Of a stretch of DNA of 64,000 nt, positions 1 through 10,474 are shown one piece after another. The position numbers and the translations under genes are program-made. Where the stretch lies: assembly GCA_023512835.1 (NCBI GenBank), contig CM042088.1, positions 4,332,078 to 4,396,077 on the forward strand, in the 5' to 3' direction. The stretch's first letter is position 1; each line of letters starts with the position of its first letter. Under the pieces are notes generated by a model that ran no database searches, was not told the origin of the DNA, and worked only from the letters and a program-made list of their open reading frames with translations. The stretch is from Taxillus chinensis. Taxonomy: Eukaryota > Streptophyta > Magnoliopsida > Santalales > Loranthaceae.

Positions 1-1268
1 TGTTGTTTTTGTTTTTAAAAACACACATATTCTTGATCTTGGAAAGCAAAATAAAATAATCACAAGCAGAAGTAGATAGGGAATGCAAGCACACCATACA
101 AAATACAAATAGAACCAGAACTATTTAGATCCATCGTCAACCAAACCATACAAACATGATTTGCAACATTGCGATAAATCCATGGGGACTCAGGCAACAT
201 AAGCATAACAAAGAACAAACAAAGCTTAGATAAAGAATTCATACGGCTGAAATATTACCGAAAAAAAAAGGCACTGCCAAAGATGTATTTCCTCACTGGT
301 ATGACACCTGTCCTCTCGTACATGAACTAGATATCCCTTGCGTTGACTTCGACCGGACGATGGCAGAGGTGAACTATGGCGTGTGCCTTCTAAGCACCTT
401 CTCTGGGTTCCCTGTGAGGACTTTGGGATGCCTGGTGATAGGTGTATTAGTGGTAGCGGCGATCAGGAGTGATTAAGGGATGGGTCTAGGCCGATGATAG
501 ATGGGTTTTAGCTCAACGGTGGTCGGCAGATGGAGTGCCAGCCAAGCAAAATCAAAGGGGCTGTCTAGTTTCGGAGATGGAGGAAAAAGAGGGTGAAGAG
601 GAGATCAGGTGGACGAAGGTTCAGAGCCTAGAGGAGATGAGAGAGGAGTGTGGTCTAGTGTTGTGATTTTTTTCTGGGTTTTTCAGAAAACAGAGGGAGC
701 GAGAGCCAGCATCTGGTCGATAGGTTTGGGGTTTTATGTGCGAAGAACTAGGGTTTGAGACGGGGGATGAAGTGGAGGCGATGAATTAGCCATGGGTTAA
801 GGTTATCAGTGGGCTGGTTTGGTTTGAGAGAGAGGGGAGAACCATAGTTAAGGAATGGTTGGTTTTTGTGAAGAGAAAGAGGCGAGTTGGGTCGTCGGTC
901 GAGTGTGGTGGTCCGGCTGGCAGAAGCTGTGGCAGGAGTGAAAGCCAATTTGGGAAAGGGCAGAGGAAGAAGAGAAGAAGAAAGGAGAAGGCAGCGGCGC
1001 CTAAAATGATACTGTGTCGTTGCACTTGGGGAGGAAGACGATACGCGAAAGACACACAACGTGTGAGGGAGAAATCGAAAAGAGAGTTTACTTTTTTTTT
1101 ATTTTATAAATTCATATAGGTGTGATCTCCCATATGAATGTTGGCCTTCATTGGAAGGTTGTGCTTGTGGACGTTGATGAGTCTGAGGTTAGTGGGGATG
1201 AAGGGTCCGTTTCGTGGTAGGGTTGCATTCGTGCGAGATAGTTTCCGGCCTAATAATTTTATATGATA
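1..1268. other. Intergenic, no supported gene
   Basis: Open frames here (for example at 748-1059 minus and 859-1119 plus) overlap one another on both strands, are biased in composition and show no recognisable domain. The stretch from about 560 to 1090 is purine-rich on the plus strand (many GGAG/GAAGAG words), which lowers stop density and explains the frames. I see no transposon end or promoter that I can defend. Confidence 0.5.
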
Positions 1269-1348
1269 GGGTAACAGCAAGTGCACTGGTCAAGTAATAG
1301 AGTGGAGTATTTAAACTCCGGTTATCGAACCTACAGGGAGATAGCTAT
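1269..1348. repeat. Conserved plant transposon-associated block (AGCAAGTGCAC...CAGGGAG)
   Basis: The block carries AGCAAGTGCAC at 1276, then AAGTAATA, then GGTTATCGAACC and ACAGGGAG. From memory, this word order recurs in many plant genomes at or near an untranslated end of large transposons; I cannot name the family from sequence alone. It lies about 2.7 kb downstream, in minus-strand terms, of the broken Ulp1-containing frame at 4097-5917, so both could belong to one decayed minus-strand element. That link is inference. Confidence 0.4.
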
Positions 1349-1920
1349 TGCTGTTAAGCAATAAACACCAAGCTAACAGGTTTTCTTTTATGTCTAGATA
1401 ATTGTTTTTTGTTGTGAGTTTAACCTAAATTCTAGGCAAACAAATGCAGAAATAGAATTCACAAACTGTTGGCAAATCACTTAAATTAGAGATTTCAATG
1501 ATATAAGGATCTAGGGTCACAATTTCACCACCCAATGGTCTATAACATTTTGGTTATGCCATTTGGTCTTGAATTAATCAATCTAAGCCTTCACTCATAT
1601 TCATGTTGATTATCACCTACCTATCTTACACTTGGTCCATGCTAAGACAGGTTTAAGTCTTTTATTCCATTTGGTCCATGAGAATAAAAGTTATCAGAGG
1701 AAAATAATCAATCTAACAATTGTAGACTTGGTCAATCATGCAATCATCAGACCTAACTCACTAAAATCCACCCTAGACAAGGGCTGAGATAACCCAATCA
1801 TGTATAAATTAGGCTTTGCATTCAACCAATAATGAATTAAACATGAACAGAATATTTTTCCAAATGAACAAGCAAAATCCATAACCCAAAGTTATTACAC
1901 CTCATTGGGGGCTACATTGT

Positions 1921-2453
1921 TGTCACGCCCTGGATTCCAACCCAAGAAAACCGGTTCGTGACTCCCCCTTTACCCACGCGGTGGATAAGGAGGTAGGATA
2001 CAACTTTCCCACACAAGACAACATACACCTGTGCACTTCTTCATGTAGATGGTAGGAGCATGGGATGGGTTGGGGAGACATGATCCCTACTGAGCTGTGG
2101 TTGCTCACCCCTCCTACTATGATGTGTTTTCTCGCAGGAACCTACAGGCGTTAGGTGGGAACACCAAGGTGGGAGATAGTTTTGTTTTGTGTGGCTTTGT
2201 TTTATGTTATTTGTGTTATGTAATTCCGTTGAGGCCTTGTAACCCCAGCGGGGAGATATTATAATGAAGTTTGAAACATAATAAAGGCATGTGGTTTGAA
2301 TTCATTAAATATATGATTTTGTCTTTCCAAATATATCTTGTGAAGGTGTATGTTGTCCTGTGTGGGAAAGTTGTATCCTACCCCCTTATCCACCGCGTGG
2401 GTAACGAGGGAGTCACGAACCGATTTTCTCGGGTTGGAATCCAGGGCGTGACA
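1921..2453 (+). mobile_element. 533-bp LTR derivative with 110-bp inverted ends
   Basis: The element begins TGTCACGCCCTGGATTCCAA at 1921 and ends with the reverse complement of the same sequence at 2453. The inverted match runs for about 110 bp (1921-2030 against 2344-2453) with only a handful of mismatches. It starts TG and ends CA, and its flanks ATTGT (left) and ATTGC (right) look like a 5-bp target duplication with one mismatch. The centre has CTACTGAGCTG...GCTCACCCC and a GCAGG, resembling the middle of the Tekay-type LTRs elsewhere in the window, which end GGGGGCGTGACA. My reading is an LTR whose left half was replaced by an inverted copy of its own 3' end. A foldback or MITE-like element is the alternative. 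Confidence 0.65.
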
Positions 2454-4096
2454 ATTGCTCCCCTAGATGGAAGAGTTTTACCCCATAATCATGTTTATAA
2501 AACCATAAACTTCATAACAATCTATGATTACAGTACCAGAAAATAGGGAGAGATACAACTAGATGAACAATAGCCTCAGCCTTCTACTCTTTTGTATCCT
2601 AGCCTCTACCACCAAGAATTGATCTCCACCACCGTTAGCATCCAAGAATGATCAGTCTGTGTCTCCAGCAATGAATGATTGCTCTCCAGGAATCTAGATC
2701 CCCTCTGTTGTGCACCTCTCATCTCTATTTATAGGGCTGCATGGATTACATAAGGTGTGCCCTAGTTAACAGCTGTTGTCGCTACCAAAACGACGTAGTT
2801 TTGGTAAGTGGCAGCTTTCTTCATTCCAAGCTCAATAAAACTCAATTCACATCGAATTTGAACCAGGTATTTTAGGGAAAAATTAACAGGACAATAAACC
2901 CAAGCCTCCGGAGTAAAAATACACCTGCCTGCGATAATGCACGTGACAATGCCATTGTCGCGGGCACCTCCAATTCAGCTTAAACTTGCTCCAAAGCTTT
3001 CTAGTAGAATATAGAAGGCTCCCATAAAGGCATAAACTTTAATACCTGCCCGCGACAATGACCATTGTCGCGGGCAACCTGAATTTGCCTCTTTTCTTTC
3101 TTCTCCTTCTCCAGCCCTGATTTTTAATAACTAACAGCTAACAAGGATGTTTCACTCTCACACTCGCCACTAGCTATTGATTAAGTTCTTGCCAAGAAAA
3201 CATGAGAGGTCCCCATTGTGCTCATCGAAGAAAACACACCCTCTATTGTACTTTTTTTTTGCACTCACACACTATTCTAATAAACACACCATTAAAAATT
3301 TCAGCCAATGTGGCTGCCAAACAACATAAGCACACAAATACATCAAGCCATTGTGGCTTTTATTCTGACATTTTTTTTTGTTTTTTTTTCAACAGCTCTT
3401 TTCACAATACTCTTAAATAATAACCTTACAAGGTTGCATTTTATGCTCTCCCTTGATGGGTTATTCAGCACTTTTTTTTTCAAACATCAAAGCACAAAAG
3501 ACTAGGATACTGAGGAAGCCAGTGTGACTTATGTCCTTGCATCACTAGCATCACACACCAAACACGAAGCTACTAATAGGTAATTCTCATACCTAATCAA
3601 CTCCAACCCTTAAATAGCTAGTATTGAATGACAAGAGCAAAATCGTTATCCCAATAACCCATGAAGTTCACTCAAAGGCAAGATGGCGAATGGTGCTCTC
3701 AAAACAAAATTTGTTATATAGTCTGCACTCAACTTTAAGGTTCACTAAGTTCATCCTAACATGTCATGCTCAGCTTACTATTCAAACTACAACTCTAAAA
3801 ATATGGTAATATCATGCAAGAAGTAAAGACATGCTCAAACTAACTCATAACACACCTTAACTACTTAAACATCTTTATCACAGCATGATACTTAAAGTGG
3901 CCAAAAACTATCAACCAAAGTTGCATACCATTGTAGCCATGCCTGTTCACATACAAACCACACATGCATACAATTCAAACAAGCAAGCACAACAACTAAT
4001 CAATCACGCAAAATAAAACAAAACAAAACATTCACACAGTAAAGACAACAAAACAAACGGTTCAAGTGAGCCCCCCACACCACACTTAAAAATATG
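2454..4096. other. Noncoding, AT-rich; no supported gene
   Basis: Only short composition-driven frames are present. Poly-T tracts occur near 3249, 3370 and 3470. This may be the 3' untranslated part of the minus-strand element whose coding remnant lies at 4097-5917, but nothing in the sequence proves it. Confidence 0.4.
3047..3076. repeat. Perfect 14-bp palindrome, 2-nt loop
   Basis: TGCCCGCGACAATG at 3047-3060 is followed by the dinucleotide AC and then its exact reverse complement at 3063-3076. A weaker relative lies about 100 bp upstream, where GACAATGCCATTGTC is followed by GCGGGCA (about 2948-2969). The same hairpin word therefore occurs twice in decayed transposon DNA. Function is unknown. 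Confidence 0.7.
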
Positions 4097-4546
4097 TTAT
4101 GTCCTCAGAGCATGGTAGAAGGGGAAAGAAGACACATACCGTTGAGTGGGAAAGATGTAGTAGAAGATAACATGGGCCACCATTCTCCTAAGGCGCGCTA
4201 CAAAGTCAGCAGATGTTTCCCCTGTAAGCGCCCAAGTATCCTTTCGCTGTAATAGAGCTATCAAATAATAGCATACAAAAATCCCACAACTGAATTGATC
4301 AGGCTGTTGGGGAAGCTCCATTTCATTAAACTGCACGAGAGGAAATTTGGATGTCAACAGTCCTTCTTTCCTGAGTGCGTCTTTGACTTTTTTCAAGAAA
4401 CCATGGACGATCTTCTTCTTTCGTGTGGTAAATCCATGTGCTTGGCAAGGATCATATAACACCACATGTCCCACACTCAGGTCCAATTGCAGCAACACAA
4501 AATGGCAGTCTACTAAGACAGGGATGATGACCTTCTGCAGCTCCAT
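4097..4546 (-). pseudogene. Ulp1/SUMO-protease-like (C48) domain fragment
   Basis: The 149-residue segment shows the order expected for the C48 cysteine protease core: a histidine in VDCHFVLLQLDL, an aspartate in VVLYDPCQAHG, then a Gln-Asp-Gln stretch leading to the catalytic cysteine in SCGIFVCYYL. In host genes this fold removes SUMO from target proteins; in plant transposons it is a captured accessory of unclear role. All catalytic positions look present, but the frame is separated from its upstream partner by a frameshift near 4550, and no complete open frame exists. Confidence 0.7.
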
Positions 4547-5917
4547 TTATTCATTGACGAAGAACATGCTCCACCAAAGGTTGCTCATACAATTCACAAA
4601 GCATGATGGAAGTGTATTGTGCCAGAGGGTAGTCATTAGGCTCTGCCTCCACTACATGCCGCATGATTCTACAAAAAAGATCAACATCGTCTGCACATAG
4701 ATACTCGTCAGCTAAGATCCGCTGCAAGTAGGATGATGTGAACACTTCGGAATCTCTAGCAAGTCGCGCTTTCCTAGCTCCACCTTGAAAGAACTGCTCA
4801 AACTCTGCCATAGCCTCAAGAGTTGACAAAGCTGGATGGATGTTCACATATATTGGCTTACCCAATAAATCCTCTTGTGCAGCCTCTGAAGAAACATCAG
4901 ACCACCATTGTAGAGGCTGAATCAGTGGGATGAGAGCATGAGAGGAACTGGGGCCTTCAAATGGAGCTGGTGCTGCTGGGTGAAAGTATGGCTGATAAGC
5001 ATGGGTCTCCTCCTCCTGGGGGTAGTGTGGATACTAAGGTGTTTCCTATGCCTGATCAAACTTAGGCTGTGCTGAAGGTACTGCCTCTTCATAAAGATCT
5101 ACGCACAACTTGTGGTTTTGTAGACTTCTTCTTTTTTCCCAAAGCTTTCCAAATTTTTCCCAGGAGTCCCTTCACTTCTTTTTGCTCTTTGACTAAGAGA
5201 TTGGCTCTTTTGCAATTGTCCAATTTGTTGCTTGGTCACTGCCTATTCTTCTTGCAGTTGTGCCATTCTGTATCGTAGATCCTCATAAGATGAGTTGGTT
5301 GGTGGATCAGGAGCTTCCCATGCTCTTGCTGAAGGTCGTGAGGTTGATTGCTGATCTTGAGATAGGAACTCCAGCAACTCCTCCAAGTGGACACGATTGA
5401 TATGGCCATTAGTGAATGCCCCATTGATCACCTCAGCTTCACTTATAAGCTGCCCACTAATGCCTTGGAAAAAGTTATACTGCATATAGAGGGCAGTCAA
5501 CTAGAATATGTGTTGTTTTCGTGCATTCATGGGAGTGGATGTATCTTTAAAATCCTCAGCGGGCCTTTCCATGTGCACACTATGCCGAGAGGGTTGTGGA
5601 GCAATGTGGGTACTATCTCCCCATTTTCCTCTAAAACTAACTCCTAGAGCCCTCTCTGGTTGAATAACGCGTAACCTTAAATTATCTGGGAAAATGTTAG
5701 GTGCTACTTGTGCACACAAATATGCATATTGAAATTGAAGTAACATGCTCAGCATTCTACCATATAAACACTTATGCACATCCCTTTTCCAAAGTTGGAA
5801 AATCTCAGCTGCCCAATCAATATTCAGTTGATGATCAATGCAATACATGAATGGCAGATGAGATTTTGGCACTAAGTCAACTCCACTAGTTTGCAGCAAC
5901 AAGCATTTCCCTACCAA
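4097..5917 (-). pseudogene. Broken plant transposon protein with C-terminal Ulp1-like domain
   Basis: Minus-strand coding remnant in at least three frame segments. 5917-5501 encodes 138 residues and continues in the same frame, past a TAG stop at about 5502, as a second segment to 5243. A frameshifted segment runs 4865-4551, and a last one, 4546-4097, carries the Ulp1 signature. The N-terminal part (GVDLVPKSHLPF, later WAAEIFQLW) looks like the large uncharacterised proteins of plant transposons, but I do not recognise a catalytic transposase. Ulp1 modules are known from plant Mutator-like and CACTA elements, so a DNA transposon origin is plausible. The stops and frameshifts indicate a dead copy. 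Confidence 0.6.
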
Positions 5918-5932
5918 ATGAGCAAGACATCT

Positions 5933-5996
5933 AAATTATAAGGAACTTTTTCTCTCTCTTTCCCTTGAAAGAGAGAGAAAAAGTTCCTTATAATTT
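5933..5996. repeat. Perfect 30-bp inverted repeat, 4-nt loop
   Basis: The 30 bases at 5933-5962 (starting AAATTATAAGGAAC) are repeated as an exact reverse complement at 5967-5996, separated only by CCTT. The palindrome sits just upstream of the start of the minus-strand transposon frame (5917), and its right arm runs into a segment that recurs at 7026. It may mark an inverted junction between two elements or be an artefact of assembly. Confidence 0.85.
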
Positions 5997-7275
5997 TAAT
6001 AGCTTCCTACACTCTAATCTTTGTGTTATTTGTTGTGAGTATTTGAACCGGTGATAAGTATTATTTGTAAATTAATTGTCATATTTGGTATACTTGTTAT
6101 TCATTAATAAAAGTATGGTTTCACTGTAAATTCAAGTTAGTGTATGTATAATCTGATTGACGAAGAGGAATGTAGTATTTTAGAGAGTGCACAAAGTTTC
6201 TAGGAGAACACTTCACCAATTTAGAGAGTAATACACGACTTTTGGAGTGTGCAAAACCTTTTTGGGGTGAACTAAGATTCAAGAGAGGTTGTACAAATAT
6301 TCAAGGAAAAAGGACCTAAGCGATTTTGGACGATGTCCATATTATTAGATCAAGACTTTACTTTAGAGTAATCAAATGACTAAAGAACAGAGCTAAACGT
6401 GTAACCGATGATCGAGTCACTGATCCAATGCTCGAATAGCAGTCTTATGCTCAGTTAGGATACTTGATGCTCATATATCATTCTAATCCTCATATACACC
6501 CCTATCTCATAAAACTCTTCCTATTTACGCTTAATGTTTGCGAAGTCTTGATACAAGACATCCAAAAACTGACACTTCAATATTGATCAACAAAGTCAAT
6601 TTTAACATTCCTCTTTATTTATAAAGACTCAGTTGTTTTTGTTGTAAAAGGCTAGTCGCTTGGATGTAATTATAAGACAATTTATTATGATGACTCTACC
6701 ATTTTCAAGGGAGCTTTTATGTCATCTTATGCCCTCACGATGCAACATTTATTTCTCATCATTAATGACCGCGTGGCACTACAGTAAACCCTAGATGCCT
6801 AAAATCCTATTTTGAAGATGTTATATATACTTTGCTATTGTCAAAATTGAATATGCTTTTAGAAGCCTTTTATAGATCAAGTGCATGTATACAGGGCATT
6901 TTTTTTAAAAGATAAAATTCTAATAGCATCCTAGAACTGTGCATCATATCCATACATGCAATCAAGCTTTTAAGATATTATTCCTCGTAGTTGGGTGCTC
7001 ATCTTTGTTCTAGAAAGAGAGAGAATTCCTTATAATTGTAATAGCTTCCTACACTAGTCTGTAATCTTTGTATTATTTTTTTAGAGCATTTCAACTATTG
7101 ATAAGTATTCTTTAGAAATCAACATTGTCATGCTTTGTCTGTTTGTCATTCATTAAAACAAGTATAGTTCCAAATACTCTTAATTGTATTCTGCAAAATT
7201 TTATTTATTGCAATTAAAGAGTTCCAAAAATCAAATTTCTCTAAGTATTTTTAAAAGAGATTATTCACCCCCTCG
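5984..7275 (+). mobile_element. Copia-like LTR remnant with internal direct repeat
   Basis: The segment 5984-6120 (TTCCTTATAATTTTAATAGC onward) recurs in diverged form at 7026-7168, about 1.04 kb later. The second copy leads into GAGATTATTCACCCCC (about 7257-7272), a phrase I associate with the 3' ends of plant Ty1/copia LTRs; a related phrase occurs near 62101. The pair could be two decayed LTR ends or a partial duplication within one LTR. No coding sequence lies between them. Confidence 0.4.
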
Positions 7276-7783
7276 AGAGATTTTTAAAATCGTTCGAGCC
7301 GCTGTCGCCGATTCTTTGCTCCAGCGCTCGCCCGCCCCCACCTCGTGCGTGGCTGGTTCGCCAAAATGTGCAGATGTTGCTGTGGTTTCCAACCATGTTG
7401 GTGAAAAGAGATCAGCAAAATATATTAAGAAAACACCGACATAGATAAGAACTATAAAGACTCGTATTCGGGTAGTTTTCAGAGATAGTCATTCTATGGG
7501 AATGTAACTATCTGGACGATAGTGTAGTCGTCGATGTGAGCATTTTGACTGTACTTGGGCCCGATTCCGAGTCGGGGCCCCGTTTGACCCGATTGTTGAC
7601 TTTTTGGGGTTTATTGGTTGACTTTGCATTTGGGCAGTCATTTGGGTGTAATAATATCTGTTTAGTGTTGTGCTCGTCATTTTGAGCGTTTTGACTATAG
7701 TTTGACTCAATTTGGAGTTCGGGGCCATGGAGGTCAAATTTTGACTGGGTCAATGGTTGACTAGGTCAGTTAAGTGGCAGAAA

Positions 7784-7791
7784 TATAAATA
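7784..7791 (+). promoter_or_regulatory. LTR TATA box
   Basis: TATAAATA at the position equivalent to the TATA boxes of the other Tekay-type LTRs in the window, followed by GAGAGAGAG and a G-rich leader. It is the probable core promoter of the LTR. Confidence 0.55.
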
Positions 7792-8394
7792 GCAGAAAAA
7801 AAAAGAGGAAGCTTTCACTTTACGTTTCACGTTTGTGCGTTGAGAGAGAGAGCTTGAGAGAGAGCTTGGAGGCTTTGGCGATTTGGGGCGATTTGTGTTC
7901 GTGGAGCTCAAAGATTCACTTCAAGTAGGTGTCCTTGAACTTCTTATCTTGATTCTATGCTTGGTATGCACGAATTTATCATGATTTATGAAATTGAGCA
8001 TGAACCCTAGAATTTGGGGAAAACTAATTTTGGGTTAGATCTAATGGTTTAGCATAAGATTTGTGGTTAAGAACTATTTTATATCATTGTGGATATATGT
8101 TTTTGTGATTTTGGAGTTAATTAATTGTGTTTTTCATGAGGGTTGATAAGTCAACCATGGGAATTTGGGTTTAGATCTAGATTTCTAGAAATCTGGAATT
8201 TAATGCGTGTTTTTGTTGTTTCCGTACGATTTAGAGGCGTTCTGGACGCATTTTAAGGTAAATATCGCAGTCTGTTGCGTAGAATGCGTGTTTGTGCGTG
8301 TCTGGGGGTTGCGTTGGGTTGATTCCAGACGAAGAACAGGCAAAAACGACGATGAACAACACCCTGGGCGCGTTACTGGGTCGAACTAACGAAA

Positions 8395-8665
8395 ATCCGA
8401 AGTTCTGGGTCGTAGAGTCGTAGTTCATAGACCCGTAGTTCGTAGTTCGAAGCTTCGATAGTTCGTAGTTCGTAGATTCGTAGACCCGTAGTCCGAAGGT
8501 CGAAGTTCGTAGCCGAAAGATCGAAGTTCGTAGCCTCGTAGGTCGAAGATCGAAGACCCGCTTCGAGTCTTCGAGGCGCGCTATGCAGCTACGAGTCATA
8601 GTTCCCGCCACGAGTCTCCGAGACGCGCTGCAGTTCCGCGCTACGAGTCGCAATCCTGAAGCTAC
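8395..8665 (+). repeat. TCGTAG/TCGAAG short-word repeat inside LTR
   Basis: Dense irregular repetition of TCGTAG, TCGAAG and AGTTCGTAG words over about 270 bp. Equivalent repeats occupy the same place in the other LTRs (about 11240-11550, 18980-19290, and 28930-29235 on the minus strand), with TCGAAGG dominating in one subfamily and TCGTAG in the other. This is a hypervariable LTR segment. Confidence 0.7.
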
Positions 8666-9264
8666 GAGGCAGTGCAACAGCACTGGACTGGACCTATTTA
8701 CACCATAACCTATACAAGTAATATACTTAAGTTATTATGTAAATAACGAAATACCCCCCGTTTGGATTCAAAGAAAAATACTAGAAAAATTAATTCCCAC
8801 TCTTTCAAAATGTGAAAATTGGGTTTTAGTGTAAAATCTCGGAAAAACCCAAAAGTTCGTAGTGGTGAATTTTTGGAAAGTGGGGTTAGACATCTCAGAA
8901 AAATCCCAAAAAATCATATTATCTTAGTTATGCTATGTCAAATCAGGTTTTAGTGTAATATCTGTTTGCAGGCTGAGTCCTGATGATTGTGCACACTACA
9001 CGGTGCACGAGTACATTGAGCATATAGTATAGACTTATATGTGTTGCATGATGTGGAGTTTGGGGTCACCTACTGAGCTTGTCGCTCACCCCTACTTGTT
9101 GTTTACCCCTTTTCAGGTGTGACCCGAGACTAGTGGAGGACTTTCTTCCATGAGGACGTGCCCACTACTCTGATGTATGATACAGTACTGTATTCTGTAT
9201 TTTATTATGTGTTGTATCCCGGACATGGGTCCGTGGACAGATTTAAGGGCTTCTCAACTCCGTC

Positions 9265-10474
9265 ATGGATGACATGAACTCTCGATTCGAGGGCTTAAAG
9301 GGTTCTTTCATGTCCCAAATCTTGGTGATGCTAGAGGAAATCAAAGAGATCAAGGCAAATTGGTCTCTATGCAGGATGGCAGTCACCCAAGGTGGCGTTG
9401 GCGGCCATTCTGGTCAAGGTAGATTGGTCTCTAAAATCGACATGCCGAAGCCTAAAACCTATGTTGGGTAAAGGAATGCGAGGGAGTTAGACAACTTCCT
9501 CTGGACCATGGAGCAGTACTTCGATGCCTTGAACATTATCGACGAGGCAAAGAAGGTGAAGACCACTCCACTATACTTAGTTGATTCGGCTATGGTGTGG
9601 TGGAGGCGACGATATGCCGACAAGGAGTGTGGCCTATGCGTCATTGACAACTGGGCGGATTTCAAGCGGGAGATTAAGGCCTAGTTCTATCCCCAGAATG
9701 CGGAAGACGAATCCCAGGAAAAACTTCGGCGCCTTACCCACAAAGGCACGGTGTGGGAGTACGTCCACGAATTTTCGGAGCTGATATTGGAGATCCCAGA
9801 CATGTTTGCGAAGGATTCCTTATTTTCATTCATGGGCGGATTGCAACAATGGGCAAAGTTAGAGTTGCAGTGGAGAAATGTGCAGGACCTGGCGCCGGCC
9901 ATGGCGGTGACCAAATCACTCATCGAATACAAGAAGCCGGAGAAGACCACCAGCTCTTCATCGACTTCCAAGGCAAACAGGTTGCACAAGGAGAATCGTG
10001 GGGGAGACAACCGAAGTGAAGGAAAAGGGAGACCCTTCCAACCATCTAAAGACTTTCGCCCGAAACATTTCGCGAATAGTTCCAAGGACAGGGAGAAGCC
10101 AAGGATCTCTTGTTTCCTTTGTGAAGGCCCTCACAAGGCGTTCGAGTGCCTAAAGCGCTCCAAGCTCTCTGCCATGATCAACAAAAACGAAGATAGGGAT
10201 GCGAGGGATCTAAGACTTGGTTCCTTGCAACTCCTCAATGCAATCAAGGCGAAGGTGGAGGTGCCACCATCCGGACGACAGAAGGGGCGCATGTACGTGC
10301 TCGCTAAGGCCAACAACCTTGATGGACACGGGTGCGACCAACAACTTCATCAAGGTGGAAGAAGCTCGTAGACTGGGGATAGTCTACAAGGAAGAGAAGG
10401 GCTAGCTAAAGGCGGTGAACTCCAGTGCTAGTCCCATCCATGGCGTGGCTCAAGGTGTCGAGCTAAGTATCGGC
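9265..10474 (+). pseudogene. Chromovirus gag and start of protease, interrupted
   Basis: Capsid-type sequence starts at the ATG at 9265 (MDDMNSRFEGLKGS), shows an in-frame TAG near 9469 and another in the capsid near 9684, and continues through WWRRRYADKE and EYVHEFSELI to a single zinc knuckle CFLCEGPHKAFEC at about 10110-10148 (C-x2-C-x3-H-x4-C). The aspartic protease motif DTGATNNF is encoded at about 10326-10349, in a frame shifted from the knuckle. At 10474 the protease reading frame is cut by the insertion at 10475-20452 and resumes at 20453. No 5' LTR or PBS precedes this gag; the sequence before 9241 is Tekay-type LTR, so the 5' end of this chromovirus is missing. Confidence 0.8.
10470..10474. 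repeat. Target site duplication TCGGC (left copy)
   Basis: TCGGC immediately left of the 5' LTR. The identical right copy is at 20453-20457, directly after the 3' LTR. A perfect 5-bp duplication is expected for Ty3/gypsy integration, so both boundaries of the nested element are exact. Confidence 0.92.

Larger units (their letters stand above)
7452..9240 (+). mobile_element. Tekay-type LTR, left part, interrupted
   Basis: Starts TATAAAGACTCGTATTCGGG, the counterpart of the TGTAAAGACTCG start of the full element at 10475-20452, and follows that LTR's order: TATA box, GAACCCTAGAATTTGGGG, TCGTAG-rich repeats, ACTAGAAAAATTAATTCCCA, and ACCCGAGACTAGTGGAGGAC. It stops after GGGTCCGTGGACAG at 9240, about 230 bp short of the family's usual end. 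The missing terminal part is found in the same orientation at 24574-24762, so everything between is best read as inserted into this LTR. It also lacks roughly 250 bp near 8935 relative to the other LTRs. Its TCGTAG-type internal repeats match the minus-strand solo LTR at 27729-30168. Confidence 0.75.
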
